DNA of 64,000 nt, taken from positions 19,156 through 83,155 of the forward strand of contig DZAY01000009.1 of NCBI GenBank assembly GCA_022729735.1. The letters run 5' to 3'. The notes beneath the pieces were generated by a model. It did no database searches. It was not told the DNA's origin and saw only the letters and a list, made by a program, of their open reading frames with translations. Shown piece by piece: positions 35,228-44,752 of this stretch. How positions within the stretch are numbered: the stretch's first letter is position 1; each line of letters opens with the position of its first letter. The DNA is from Helicobacter cetorum. GTDB taxonomy: Bacteria; Campylobacterota; Campylobacteria; Campylobacterales; DZAY01. A program made the position numbers and the translations under genes.

Positions 35228-36649
35228 TTAAAAACCTCTTGTTTTTAAATCAATAATCTCATTTTTTCGTTTCAACTCTACAACCATAGGCATTGCACCT
35301 ATTGCATGAGTTGAACAAGAAAGACATGGGTCAAATGCTCTAATAACAGCTTCAACTCTATTTAAAGCACCTTCTGTAATGTTATTTCCATCTACGAATG
35401 CTTTTGCAACTTGATATACACCATGATTCATAGCCAAATTATTATTTCCAGATGCAATTATTAAATTTACATAAGTAATAAGTCCATTATCATCAATTTT
35501 ATAGTGATGGAATAGTGTTCCTCGTGGAGCTTCACTCATTCCCATACCTTCTCTTCTATTTGGTTGTGCAAATGACCTAATTTGTGAATCCAAAATATCA
35601 TCTGTATTTAGAATTTGATTGATTTTTTCAATACAATAGACTATTTCTATTAATCTTGCATAGTGATAATAAAATGAGCTAAGCACAGGTCCCCTGCTAA
35701 GTGATTTAAACTCTGCCAACTCTTCATCTGCTATTTTAGTGCCACAAGAATCAGCAACATTTAGTCTTGCCAAAGGTCCAACTCTATAAACACCTTTTTC
35801 ATATCCTAATGGTTTATAAAATGGAGATTTCAAAAAGCTATCATCTTCAACTGCTTCACCAATATATTTTTGATAATCTCTTGCTTCAATTTGGTCTGCT
35901 AAAATATTTCCATTTGCATCAATAAACCTCATCTTCCCATCATAATGGTCAAGCTCACCTTTTTCATTTACAAGCCCCAAAAATAGTGTTGGATAGTTTG
36001 AAAATGCTCTAATCTCTTCAGTAAATCTGCCAAACTGTTTTTTAAACCAATTTAGAGTATCAACCGCAATTTTTAACATTTCAGGAGATTCGCTTATAAT
36101 CCAATCTTTAATTTCAGGCTCTAATTTATGGCTAACTCCACCAGGGACAATCCAACCAGGATGAATTCTTTTGCCACCAAGTGCTTCAATAATTTTTTGT
36201 CCAAAAGCTCTAAGTCTAATTCCATTTCTTGCTGCTTCTGGATGAGAATTCATAAGTCCAAATATGTTTCGTTCTTCCATTTTTGCATCAAATCCAAGCA
36301 TTAAATCTGGTGAGCTTAAATGAAAAAAGTTTAAAGCATGGCTTTGTAAAATTTGAGCTAAATTTATAACTCTTCTAAGCTGTCTTGCTGTGTGAGGAGG
36401 TTTAACTGCTAAAATCATATCACATGCTTTAGATGAAGATATAAGATGACTTACAGGACATATTCCACAAGTTCGAGCAGTCAATGAAGGCATTTCTGTA
36501 AAAGGTCTTCCTTCACAAAATTTTTCAAATCCTCTAAGCTGTGTAACATGCATTCTTGCACTCTCAACAACTCCATTATCATCTAAATTTATAGTTATCT
36601 TTGCATGCCCTTCTATTCTTGTGATTGGGTCAATTACTATTTTTTTCAT
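35228..36649 (-). CDS. hoxH: Bidirectional NAD(P)-linked [NiFe] hydrogenase large subunit
   Basis: HoxH holds the NiFe site of a group 3d hydrogenase. The 473 residues begin with the usual IDPITRIEGHAKI. C61/C64 are in RTCGICPVSHL and C442/C445 in FDPCLSCSTHAIG. The 25 residues after His448 are the extension removed at maturation. It lies two bases upstream of the protease gene and eight bases downstream of hoxY. Confidence 0.95.
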   Translation of the reverse strand: MKKIVIDPITRIEGHAKITINLDDNGVVESARMHVTQLRGFEKFCEGRPFTEMPSLTARTCGICPVSHLISSSKACDMILAVKPPHTARQLRRVINLAQILQSHALNFFHLSSPDLMLGFDAKMEERNIFGLMNSHPEAARNGIRLRAFGQKIIEALGGKRIHPGWIVPGGVSHKLEPEIKDWIISESPEMLKIAVDTLNWFKKQFGRFTEEIRAFSNYPTLFLGLVNEKGELDHYDGKMRFIDANGNILADQIEARDYQKYIGEAVEDDSFLKSPFYKPLGYEKGVYRVGPLARLNVADSCGTKIADEELAEFKSLSRGPVLSSFYYHYARLIEIVYCIEKINQILNTDDILDSQIRSFAQPNRREGMGMSEAPRGTLFHHYKIDDNGLITYVNLIIASGNNNLAMNHGVYQVAKAFVDGNNITEGALNRVEAVIRAFDPCLSCSTHAIGAMPMVVELKRKNEIIDLKTRGF

Positions 36650-36657
36650 ATATTCTC

Positions 36658-37200
36658 CTACTTACCAAATCTTGAATGTTCGCAAATGTTAGGAACTCTT
36701 CCTTCTAATAGCTCTGTGAGTGCAAAATAGATTGCATCAGCTGGTGGAGGACATCCTGGAATAAAAAAATCAACTTTAACAGCTTGATGTAGTGGAATTA
36801 CTTTTTTTGTAAAAGCTGGAACAACTTTTGATGGTATCATACCCTTATTTACATCAGCATTTTCAACATAAACTCTCTCATAAATATCAGGAATTTCAAC
36901 TAAATTTCTCATAGAGCTTACATTCCCAGTAACTGCACAATCACCCAAAGAGATTAAAAATTTACTCTTAGCTCTAAGTAGTTTTATTTTGTGTAAATCT
37001 TCTTCAGTAGATACACTTCCCTCAACGATTGCTACATCAATATCATCTGGAAAGTAGTCAGGATATTTAAAATCAACATAAGGACTACTTACAACTTCAA
37101 CTTTTTGGGCTAACTCGATTAATCGCTCATCCATATCCAAAAACGACATATGGCATCCAGAGCAACCATCAAGCCAAAGTGTTGCTAATCTTTTTTTCAT
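36658..37200 (-). CDS. hoxY: Bidirectional hydrogenase small subunit
   Basis: The 180-residue protein carries one 4Fe-4S cluster. TLWLDGCSGCHMSFLDMDE, ISLGDCAVTGNVSSMRN and DFFIPGCPPPADAI supply the four Cys ligands. VDVAIVEGSVS-type text (here IDVAIVEGSVSTEED) is also conserved. It passes electrons between HoxH and the HoxU iron-sulfur chain. It overlaps the hoxU stop by four bases. Confidence 0.94.
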   Translation of the reverse strand: MKKRLATLWLDGCSGCHMSFLDMDERLIELAQKVEVVSSPYVDFKYPDYFPDDIDVAIVEGSVSTEEDLHKIKLLRAKSKFLISLGDCAVTGNVSSMRNLVEIPDIYERVYVENADVNKGMIPSKVVPAFTKKVIPLHQAVKVDFFIPGCPPPADAIYFALTELLEGRVPNICEHSRFGK

Positions 37201-37928
37201 CCTCTGCTCCTATTTGATTTTAGATATGGTAAGAAACCTCTTTTTTTAGCCATTTCAGCAACACTTACACCTTTTTCACTCAATGCTCCAGTTGGACAAA
37301 CTTGCACACATTTACCACAACTTGTGCAACTAAAGCTATCTCCCCAAGCTTCTTGTAAATCTGTAATTACTAAAGTTTTAACACCTCTTCCAAACAAATC
37401 CCAAGTATGAGCCCCTTCGATTTCATCACAAACTCTAACACATCTACTGCATAAAATACATCTATTTGGGTCAGAAATAAATCTTCGGTGAGATGCATCA
37501 AGGCAAAGTTTTGGAGATAAATATTCAAACTCAACATGTTCCATTCCACACATAACAGCCATATCTTGAAGTTCGCAATGTCCATTTGAAACACATACAG
37601 CACAAATATGATTTCGCTCACTAAATAGTAGTTGCATAATCTGTTTTCTATATTTTTGGAGTTTTTCAGTGTTTGTTAAAACTTCCATTCCTTCGCTAAT
37701 TCTTGCAGTGCAAGATGAAATTAACTTTTCACTTCCTCCAGCAACTTCAACTAAACACAATCTACAAGCTCCAATATTACTAACTCCTTCTAAAAAGCAT
37801 AATCTTGGAATTTCTATTCCATTTTCTAATGCCACTTCTAAAACGGTTTGGTCAGCTCTTCCTGTAACATCTTTTCCATTAATTTTGAAGGTTTTAACCC
37901 TTACTCTATTTTGTTGCACTTCAGCCAT
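37197..37928 (-). CDS. hoxU: Bidirectional hydrogenase diaphorase iron-sulfur subunit
   Basis: The 243-residue NuoG-N-like subunit has a plant-type 2Fe-2S domain (IPRLCFLEGVSNIGACRLC). A His-Cys 4Fe-4S segment (HICAVCVSNGHCELQ) and two further 4Fe-4S motifs, CILCSRCVRVC and CTSCGKCVQVCP, follow. It links HoxF to HoxY. The start overlaps the hoxF stop by one base. Confidence 0.94.
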   Translation of the reverse strand: MAEVQQNRVRVKTFKINGKDVTGRADQTVLEVALENGIEIPRLCFLEGVSNIGACRLCLVEVAGGSEKLISSCTARISEGMEVLTNTEKLQKYRKQIMQLLFSERNHICAVCVSNGHCELQDMAVMCGMEHVEFEYLSPKLCLDASHRRFISDPNRCILCSRCVRVCDEIEGAHTWDLFGRGVKTLVITDLQEAWGDSFSCTSCGKCVQVCPTGALSEKGVSVAEMAKKRGFLPYLKSNRSRG

Positions 37929-39559
37929 TATTTATCCCCCCTCATACCTGCTAAATACTCATCTCTAAAATATCTAAGTGTGCTAAGCACTGGATTTGGT
38001 GCAGTTTGTCCTAAGCCACACAAACTTGTCTCTTTTACTAATTCGCATAGCTCTACCATTATTTCTAAATCTTTTTCAGTTGCTTCTTGGTTTGCAAATT
38101 TTTCCAATAAAATATGAAGTTGAGAAGTTCCAACTCTACAAGGTGTGCATTTTCCACAAGATTCACTAACACAAAAATCCATAAAATATTTAGCAACTTC
38201 AACCATAGAAGAGGTATCATCCATAACAATCATTCCACCACTTCCCATAATTGAGCCAATCTTTTTTAAACTTTCATAATCAACCCCAATATCTAAATGC
38301 TCTTTTGGAATACATCCTCCACTAGGGCCTCCAGTTTGCACAGCTTTAAACTCTCGTCCTTCAGCCATTCCACCACCAATTTCAAATATTATTTCTCGTA
38401 AGCTTGTTCCCATTGGAATTTCTACAAGTCCTGTATATTTTACTTGACCAGATAGAGCAAAAACTTTTGTTCCTTTACTTTTTTCAGTTCCAATAGAAGA
38501 ATACCAAGCTCCACCATTTCTAATAATTGGAGGAACATTTGCAAATGTTTCAACATTATTTAAAATTGTAGGTCTTCCCCAAAGTCCTTTGTCTGATAAA
38601 TGAGGTGGTTTTTGTCTTGGATTTCCTCTATTTCCTTCAATCGAAGTTACAAGAGCTGTTGCTTCACCACATACAAAAGCACCACCACCAAGTCTAATTT
38701 CTACATCAAATCTAAAGTTAGTTCCAGCAATTTTACTTCCCAAAATTCCCAACTTTTGTGCTTGTTTAATAGCCTTTTTTAGTCGCTCTGCTGCGAGTGG
38801 ATATTCTGCTCTTACATAAATATATCCCATTTCAGCTCCACAAGCATATCCAGCTATTGCCATTCCTTCTAATACTCTATGTGGGTCGGATTCCATAACT
38901 GACCTATCCATAAATGCACCAGGGTCGCCCTCATCACCATTACAAACAATATATTTCATTTGGCTATCGGTTTTTGCAACTGTTTCCCATTTAAGTCCAG
39001 TTGGATAACCTCCACCACCTCTTCCTCTAAGCCCACTAATTTTCATCTCTTCAATTACATTTTCGCGACTCATCTCATTTAAAGCCATAAAAAGAGCTTT
39101 ATAACCATCTCTCATAATGTATTCTTCAATGCTTTCAGGGTCAATTAATCCAGAGTTTTCCAATACAATTTTATGCTGTTTTGCAAAAAATGGCGAGTTT
39201 GTATCACAAATTTTATCTTCTAATTTTGTATTGTTAATTACAGATGCTACAAACTCTTTTGCATTCTCTTTTGTGGTTTTCTCATATAAAACCTCATCTT
39301 TATCAGCTCCTTTACAACCAATTCCAACAAATGGTCCATTTGAGCAAAAGCCATTACAACCAACACCTCTAACTCTACATTTTTTTGTTGTATCTTGCTC
39401 TTTTAACTCTTTTTCTATCTCATCTTTTAGCTCTTGAGCTCCAATTGCTAAACAGCTTGAACCCATACATATTGAAATAACTTTGCTCTCATCACCACAT
39501 ACTTTATCAAACTGCTCATTTTTAAACTCTTCTAACTCTTCAATTGTTGATATTGTCAT
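37928..39559 (-). CDS. hoxF: Bidirectional hydrogenase diaphorase subunit (NuoF-like)
   Basis: The 543-residue protein has an N-terminal thioredoxin-like 2Fe-2S domain (ICMGSSCLAIGAQEL, VGCNGFCSNGP). The FMN/NAD(H) core follows, with GLRGRGGGGYPTGLKWE and GDEGDPGAFMDR, and then the C-terminal 4Fe-4S motif SCGKCTPCRVGTSQL. It oxidises or reduces NAD(P)H. The N-terminus overlaps hoxE by 20 bases. Confidence 0.95.
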   Translation of the reverse strand: MTISTIEELEEFKNEQFDKVCGDESKVISICMGSSCLAIGAQELKDEIEKELKEQDTTKKCRVRGVGCNGFCSNGPFVGIGCKGADKDEVLYEKTTKENAKEFVASVINNTKLEDKICDTNSPFFAKQHKIVLENSGLIDPESIEEYIMRDGYKALFMALNEMSRENVIEEMKISGLRGRGGGGYPTGLKWETVAKTDSQMKYIVCNGDEGDPGAFMDRSVMESDPHRVLEGMAIAGYACGAEMGYIYVRAEYPLAAERLKKAIKQAQKLGILGSKIAGTNFRFDVEIRLGGGAFVCGEATALVTSIEGNRGNPRQKPPHLSDKGLWGRPTILNNVETFANVPPIIRNGGAWYSSIGTEKSKGTKVFALSGQVKYTGLVEIPMGTSLREIIFEIGGGMAEGREFKAVQTGGPSGGCIPKEHLDIGVDYESLKKIGSIMGSGGMIVMDDTSSMVEVAKYFMDFCVSESCGKCTPCRVGTSQLHILLEKFANQEATEKDLEIMVELCELVKETSLCGLGQTAPNPVLSTLRYFRDEYLAGMRGDK

Positions 39560-40028
39560 CTTTTATCCTTTCAATTTCAGAAACGATTTTTGCTCCATCT
39601 AAATATCCAACAGTCTTGCCATCAACCACAACAGCAGGTGCCATAGCACAAGCTCCAAAACATCTTGATGTTAGCAAACTTATCTCATTATCTTTTGTTG
39701 TTTCACCAACTTTTATATTAAATCTATTTGAAATTGCACTAATTAACTTATCAGCCCCTTTAATATAACAAGCTGTTCCAGTGCATACTACACAAGTATG
39801 TTTTCCTTTTGGTTTCATTCTAAAGTAGTGATAAAATGTTGCAACTCCTAAAACTTTACTTGGTGGAAGTTTTAGTGATTTTGCTATGTATTTTAGAGTG
39901 TCATTTTCTAAATATCCATAAATTTCTTGAGCAGAGTGAAGTGCTTCAATTAAAGCACTCTTCTCAAACCCAGATTTTCTTAGAGCTTTCTCTAACATTT
40001 TTAATCTTTGGTCTGCTGAACTTTGCAT
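39540..40028 (-). CDS. hoxE: Bidirectional hydrogenase subunit (NuoE-like, 2Fe-2S)
   Basis: The 162-residue protein has the NuoE-type thioredoxin-like fold: VCTGTACYIKGAD and SRCFGACAMAPAVVVDG give the four Cys of the 2Fe-2S cluster. A longer frame begins at 40082, but 40028 has GGAGG four bases upstream and gives the usual length. HoxE is first in the cluster. The presence of HoxE and HoxF together is the five-subunit form known from cyanobacteria and can take part in electron bifurcation in some relatives. Confidence 0.92.
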   Translation of the reverse strand: MQSSADQRLKMLEKALRKSGFEKSALIEALHSAQEIYGYLENDTLKYIAKSLKLPPSKVLGVATFYHYFRMKPKGKHTCVVCTGTACYIKGADKLISAISNRFNIKVGETTKDNEISLLTSRCFGACAMAPAVVVDGKTVGYLDGAKIVSEIERIKDDNINN

Positions 40029-40097
40029 ATATCCTCCATAAAAGCTTATAATAAAGCCAATTTTACTATCAAATAGTTTCACTTTCGATACAATTGC

Positions 40098-40132
40098 ATT
40101 TTATTCTTAATTTGATAAATTGAGAATAAAAT
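40098..40132. promoter_or_regulatory. 35-bp palindrome in the hoxE/queH divergent promoter region
   Basis: TTTTATTCTTAATTT (40099-40113) and AAATTGAGAATAAAA (40117-40131) are reverse complements apart from one T-G pair, around the centre GAT. One more A-T pair extends the match to 40098-40132. It sits 69 bases before hoxE and 22 before queH. It looks like a regulator binding site rather than a terminator, since no gene ends here. Confidence 0.6.
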
Positions 40133-40154
40133 TGATATATATTTGGAGTTTATG

Positions 40155-41213
40155 ATGTTGGTTCAGATATGTTGTTCAGTAGATAGCCACTATTTTTTGC
40201 AAAAGCTAAAAGAAGATTTTAATGAAAAAATTATAGGATATTTTTATAATCCAAATATTCATCCATATTCTGAATATAAACTTAGATTTATTGATGTAGA
40301 GCGAAGTTGTAATAAAATTGGAATTACTCTAATTGATGGAGAGTATAATTTAAATGGTTGGTTTGAAGATGTAGTAGGTTTAGAAGATGAGCCAGAAAAA
40401 GCTGAGCGATGTTTAATATGTTTTATTCATAGATTAAGAGAAACTGCAAAAATAGCTTATAAATTGGGTGAAAAAAAAATCACAACAACTCTACTGATGA
40501 GTCCAAAAAAATCATTACAACAGTTAAAAGAAGCAGGTGAAAGAGTTTCAAAAGAGTATGATTTAGAGTTTGTATTTGTGGATTATAAAAAAAATGGTGG
40601 CACAAATTTACAATTTAGTGTAGCAAAAGCAGAAAAACTGTATCACCAAGACTATTGTGGCTGTATGTTTGCACTTTCAAAACAGAGAGAGTATCAAAAA
40701 CGATTTGAAGTTGAACTAATATCACCAATTAATAGAGCAGTTTTACCAAATTCAATAGAAGAAAAGATTAATTTATATGAAAAAGTCAGTGAGTTAAGAA
40801 ATTTTGAAATAGTAAAAAATAGATTTTTAAATTATAGATTATTAAGTGGAAAGGTGCTACTAAATTCAAAAGTTATTAATAGTTACATTGTTTCATACTC
40901 AAATTTAAAAAATGGTTACACAAAATCTAAAGTAGAATTTATAAAAGATGGAGTTGGATATTTAAACAAAGATGGAATTAAATTTATAGATTTAGCAAAA
41001 ATTAACTCTATTTTAAGTTTAAATTTGATGAGTGTTAGAGATTTGTATTTTAAAAAGTTTGATTTTGATAAAGAAATTAGAGAATTTTTTGGAAATGGTT
41101 ATGATTTATCACCTATTTTAATAGTTGATAACATAGTAAAAGATGGACTTTATGAGATTTTTATAAACTCTTTTGTATATGAAGATGTTAGAGAAAATTT
41201 ATTAACTTTCTGA
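40155..41213 (+). CDS. queH: Epoxyqueuosine reductase QueH-type (DUF208)
   Basis: QueH reduces epoxyqueuosine to queuosine in tRNA. The first 190 residues hold the family's cysteine set: QICCSVDSHYF near the start, AERCLICFIHRL with a Cys pair, and HQDYCGCMFALSKQ. FYNPNIHPYSEYKLR is the usual substrate-loop text. A C-terminal extension of about 150 residues, also seen in relatives, has no motif I can name. I chose 40155 because GGAG lies six bases before it. TTG 40143 and ATG 40152 are alternatives. Confidence 0.88.
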   Translation: MLVQICCSVDSHYFLQKLKEDFNEKIIGYFYNPNIHPYSEYKLRFIDVERSCNKIGITLIDGEYNLNGWFEDVVGLEDEPEKAERCLICFIHRLRETAKIAYKLGEKKITTTLLMSPKKSLQQLKEAGERVSKEYDLEFVFVDYKKNGGTNLQFSVAKAEKLYHQDYCGCMFALSKQREYQKRFEVELISPINRAVLPNSIEEKINLYEKVSELRNFEIVKNRFLNYRLLSGKVLLNSKVINSYIVSYSNLKNGYTKSKVEFIKDGVGYLNKDGIKFIDLAKINSILSLNLMSVRDLYFKKFDFDKEIREFFGNGYDLSPILIVDNIVKDGLYEIFINSFVYEDVRENLLTF

Positions 41214-41250
41214 TACAATTTTGCTCAAAAAATCTTAAATAGGGTTAATA

Positions 41251-41697
41251 ATGCTTGATATAGTTGAAATTCAGAAAATTTTACCTCATAGATTTCCATT
41301 TTTACTCATTGATAGAGTAGTTTCAGTTAAAGTTGGAGAATTTATAGAGGCTTATAAAAATGTAACAATTAATGAACATATATTTGAAGGACATTTTCCA
41401 GACCATCCAATTTATCCAGGGGTTATGATAATTGAAGGAATGGCACAAGCTGGTGGAGTTTTGGCATTTATGAGTATGAGCGAAGATGCAAAAGATGCCG
41501 TTACAAATAAAGTTGTATATTTTATGAGTATTGATAGAGCTAAATTTAGACAGCCTGTAAAACCAGGGGATAAATTGGTTTATAAACTATCTGTATTAAA
41601 GCACAAAGGTGCTATTTGGGTATTAGATGGTAAGGCTTATGTAGATGAAAAACTTGTATGCGAAGCAGAATTAAAGGCAATGGTGGTAGATAAATGA
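41251..41697 (+). CDS. fabZ: 3-hydroxyacyl-ACP dehydratase
   Basis: FabZ removes water from 3-hydroxyacyl-ACP in fatty-acid elongation. The 148-residue hot-dog protein has [13 protein letters not shown] and [20 protein letters not shown], which contain the catalytic His and Glu. The start AGGG site is normal. It overlaps lpxA by four bases in the conserved fabZ-lpxA-clpX-mreB-mreC order. Confidence 0.96.
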   Translation: MLDIVEIQKILPHRFPFLLIDRVVSVKVGEFIEAYKNVTINEHIFEGHFPDHPIYPGVMIIEGMAQAGGVLAFMSMSEDAKDAVTNKVVYFMSIDRAKFRQPVKPGDKLVYKLSVLKHKGAIWVLDGKAYVDEKLVCEAELKAMVVDK

Positions 41698-42500
41698 GTA
41701 AAATCGCAAAAAGTGCCATCATAGAAGATGGTGCTATTATTGGTGAAGATGTTGAAATTGCTGATTTTTGCTTTGTATCTAAAGATGCAAAAATTGGAAA
41801 TAGAACAAAAATAGCACAAGGTGCTTGTATTTATGGAAATACCACAATTGGTGAAGGAAATAGAATTTTCTCTTATGCTGTTGTTGGCTCAATTCCACAA
41901 GATTTGAAATATAATGGTGAGCGAGTTAAACTTATAATTGGAAATAATAATACTATTAGAGAATTTACATTAATAAATCCAGGAACACTTTCAAAAAATG
42001 GAATTGGAAAAACTGTTATAGGTGATAATAATCTATTAATGGGATATGTTCATGTTGCACATGATTGTATAATTGGAAATGGAACTATTTTAGCAAATGG
42101 TGCAACTTTAGCAGGACATGTTGAAGTTGGTGATTTTGCTGTAATTGGTGGTTTAACTCCAGTTCATCAATTTGTAACAATTGGTGAATATGCAATGCTT
42201 GCTGGAGCATCTGCTATATCTCAAGATATTCCTCCATACTGTTTGGCTGAAGGAAATAGAGCAATTGTTAAGAGTTTAAATATGGTTGGTATTAGAAGAC
42301 ATTTTAGTCGTGCTGATGTTGATGAGTTAAGAGGTGCTTTTAAAGCTATATTTAGAAGCAATCGCATTCCAAAAGAGGTTGCAAAAGAGTATTTAGAAAG
42401 TTCTAATGAAAAAATTAGAAAATTATCAGAGTTTATTATAAGTAGTAAAAGAGGAATACCAACTAAAAAGAGTAGAGAGAGTGAAGATGAAGAGATGTAA
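41694..42500 (+). CDS. lpxA: UDP-N-acetylglucosamine acyltransferase
   Basis: LpxA adds the first acyl chain in lipid A synthesis. The 268-residue protein is a left-handed beta-helix of hexapeptide repeats ([20 protein letters not shown]). The catalytic His region is [39 protein letters not shown] and the C-terminal helical part ([17 protein letters not shown]) are diagnostic. Its end overlaps the clpX start. Confidence 0.96.
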   Translation: MSKIAKSAIIEDGAIIGEDVEIADFCFVSKDAKIGNRTKIAQGACIYGNTTIGEGNRIFSYAVVGSIPQDLKYNGERVKLIIGNNNTIREFTLINPGTLSKNGIGKTVIGDNNLLMGYVHVAHDCIIGNGTILANGATLAGHVEVGDFAVIGGLTPVHQFVTIGEYAMLAGASAISQDIPPYCLAEGNRAIVKSLNMVGIRRHFSRADVDELRGAFKAIFRSNRIPKEVAKEYLESSNEKIRKLSEFIISSKRGIPTKKSRESEDEEM

Positions 42501-43710
42501 TTTTTGTGGAACAAGTGAAACTAAAGAAAATCCATTATTAGCAGGAAAAAATGTATATATTTGTAAAAATTGTGTAACATCTGCATATAAAATAGTTTAT
42601 AAAGATTTACCAAAACAAGATAATAAAAGTGAAAGTGAAAATCCAAATTTTGAAATGCTTTCTCCAAAAGATTTAAAAAGTGCTTTAGATGAGTATGTAA
42701 TTGGTCAAGATAGAGCGAAAAAAGTGTTTTCTGTGGCTGTGTATAACCATTATAAAAGAATTTTTAAACAAACATCGATAAAAGATGATGATACAGAAAT
42801 TGCAAAATCAAATATTTTGGTAATTGGACCAACAGGAAGTGGAAAAACTTTGATGGCTCAAACTTTGGCAAGATTTCTTGATGTTCCGTTTGCAATTGCA
42901 GATGCTACAAGTCTAACAGAAGCTGGATATGTAGGAGAAGATGTAGAAAATATAATCACAAAACTATATCAAAATGCAAATGGAGATGATGTAAAAACTC
43001 AAAGAGGAATAATATTTATTGATGAGATAGATAAAATTTCAAGACTCTCTGAAAATCGTTCAATTACAAGAGATGTATCAGGAGAAGGAGTGCAACAAGC
43101 ACTTTTAAAAATTATTGAAGGAAGTGTAGTAAATATATCTCCAAAAGGTGGAAGAAGACATCCAAATACAGATTTTGTAAAGATTGATACAACAAATATT
43201 TTATTTATTTGTGGTGGAGCTTTTGATGGATTGGCTGATATTATCAAACGAAAAAGAAGTGGAAATGCACTTGGATTTACTCAAGAAAAAAAGGGTAAAA
43301 AAGAGGTAGCAGATTTAATAGAGCTTGTAGAACCAGATGATTTAGTAAGTTATGGACTTATTCCAGAATTAATAGGAAGACTTCATGTTTTGGCAACTTT
43401 AAAAGAGTTAAATAAAGATGAACTTTTAAAAGTTTTAGTTGAACCAAAAAATTCATTAATTAAGCAGTATCAAAAACTATTTGCAATAGATGATGTTGAA
43501 CTTGTATTTGAAAATGAAGCATTGGAAGCAATTGTAGAGTTATCTATCAAACGAAAAACAGGAGCAAGAGGTCTTAGAGCAATTTTAGAAGATATTATGC
43601 TTGATATAATGTATGATTTAGTTGAGCATAAAGGTAGTCAAATCACTATTACAAAAGGTGTTGTAACATCAAAAGATAAACCAATTTTTGTAAATAAAAT
43701 AGTAGGTTAA
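42487..43710 (+). CDS. clpX: ATP-dependent Clp protease ATP-binding subunit ClpX
   Basis: ClpX is the AAA+ unfoldase that feeds ClpP. The 407 residues show an N-terminal zinc-binding domain (RCNFCG, YICKNCV), Walker [18 protein letters not shown] as Walker B, and GFTQEKKGK near the pore region. The C-terminal [22 protein letters not shown] is typical. A GTG at 42481 could also serve as the start. The ATG at 42487 gives the usual Lys-Arg-Cys beginning. Confidence 0.96.
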   Translation: MKRCNFCGTSETKENPLLAGKNVYICKNCVTSAYKIVYKDLPKQDNKSESENPNFEMLSPKDLKSALDEYVIGQDRAKKVFSVAVYNHYKRIFKQTSIKDDDTEIAKSNILVIGPTGSGKTLMAQTLARFLDVPFAIADATSLTEAGYVGEDVENIITKLYQNANGDDVKTQRGIIFIDEIDKISRLSENRSITRDVSGEGVQQALLKIIEGSVVNISPKGGRRHPNTDFVKIDTTNILFICGGAFDGLADIIKRKRSGNALGFTQEKKGKKEVADLIELVEPDDLVSYGLIPELIGRLHVLATLKELNKDELLKVLVEPKNSLIKQYQKLFAIDDVELVFENEALEAIVELSIKRKTGARGLRAILEDIMLDIMYDLVEHKGSQITITKGVVTSKDKPIFVNKIVG

Positions 43711-43714
43711 ATGA

Positions 43715-44752
43715 ATGATTTTAGATAAACTTATGGGACTTTTTTCGCATGATATTGCGATTGATTTAGGGACAGCAAATACAGTTGTAGCAATTAAAGG
43801 TAAAGGTATTATTATAAATGAGCCATCAGTTGTAGCAGTGCAAAGTGATAAGATGGGGATTTCTAAAATTTTAGCAGTTGGTAAAGAAGCAAAAGATATG
43901 ATTGGCAAAACTCCTGGGAATATCAAGGCTGTTAGACCTATGAAAGAAGGGGTTATTGCTGATTTTGATATGGCTGAAAAGATGATTAGATATTTTATAG
44001 AAAAAGCCCACAAAAGAAGAGCTTTTATTAGACCAAGAATTATAATTTCTGTGCCTTATGGTTTAACTCAAGTCGAGCGAAAAGCCGTTAGAGAATCTGC
44101 TCTTAGTGCAGGAGCTAGAGATGTATTTTTGATAGAAGAGCCTATGGCTGCTGGAATTGGTGCTGGACTTCCAATAAAAGAAGCAAAGGGGAGTTTAGTT
44201 GTTGATATTGGTGGTGGAACTACTGAAATTGGAGTTATCTCACTTGGAGGTTTAGTGATTTGCAAATCTGTAAGAGTTGCTGGTGATAAGATAGATTCTG
44301 CTATTGTAGAGTATGTAAAGCGAAAATATAATCTATTAATTGGTGAGAGAATAGCTGAAGATATAAAAATAGAGATAGGAAATGCTACACCTTTAGATGA
44401 GAATTTGAAAATGGTAGTAAAAGGAAGAGACCAAATTACACATTTATTAAATACTATTGAGCTTACAAGTGATGATGCACGAGAAGCTATGGCTGAACCT
44501 TTGAAGCAAATTGCTGGAACTCTTAAAAATGTATTGGAAGTAACACCTCCAGATTTAGCAGCTGATATTATTGAGAGTGGAATTGCATTAACTGGTGGTG
44601 GAGCTTTGATTAGAAATTTAGATAGGTATCTCTCAACCATTGTAAAACTTCCTGTATATGTAGCAGAAGAGCCACTATTAGCAGTTGCAAGAGGCACAGA
44701 GAGAGCTTTAGAAGAGATAGAGTTACTACACTACACAAATAACCATGATTAA
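43715..44752 (+). CDS. mreB: Rod shape-determining protein MreB
   Basis: MreB is the actin-like filament protein that guides side-wall synthesis. The 345 residues carry the phosphate-1 loop IDLGTANTVVAIKGKGI, VPYGLTQVERKAVRESA, VVDIGGGTTEIGVISLGG (phosphate 2) and ALTGGGALIRNLDRYL (adenosine motif). It follows clpX by four bases and overlaps mreC by eight. Confidence 0.97.
   Translation: MILDKLMGLFSHDIAIDLGTANTVVAIKGKGIIINEPSVVAVQSDKMGISKILAVGKEAKDMIGKTPGNIKAVRPMKEGVIADFDMAEKMIRYFIEKAHKRRAFIRPRIIISVPYGLTQVERKAVRESALSAGARDVFLIEEPMAAGIGAGLPIKEAKGSLVVDIGGGTTEIGVISLGGLVICKSVRVAGDKIDSAIVEYVKRKYNLLIGERIAEDIKIEIGNATPLDENLKMVVKGRDQITHLLNTIELTSDDAREAMAEPLKQIAGTLKNVLEVTPPDLAADIIESGIALTGGGALIRNLDRYLSTIVKLPVYVAEEPLLAVARGTERALEEIELLHYTNNHD

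Noticed and set aside
40029..40082. N-terminal extension of hoxE
   Set aside because: The downstream ATG has a GGAGG site and gives the expected NuoE-like length. The extension has no family match.
44068..44697. Antisense frame of 209 codons within mreB
   Set aside because: It is a long shadow frame opposite a clear MreB gene. Composition and lack of a ribosome site argue against coding.
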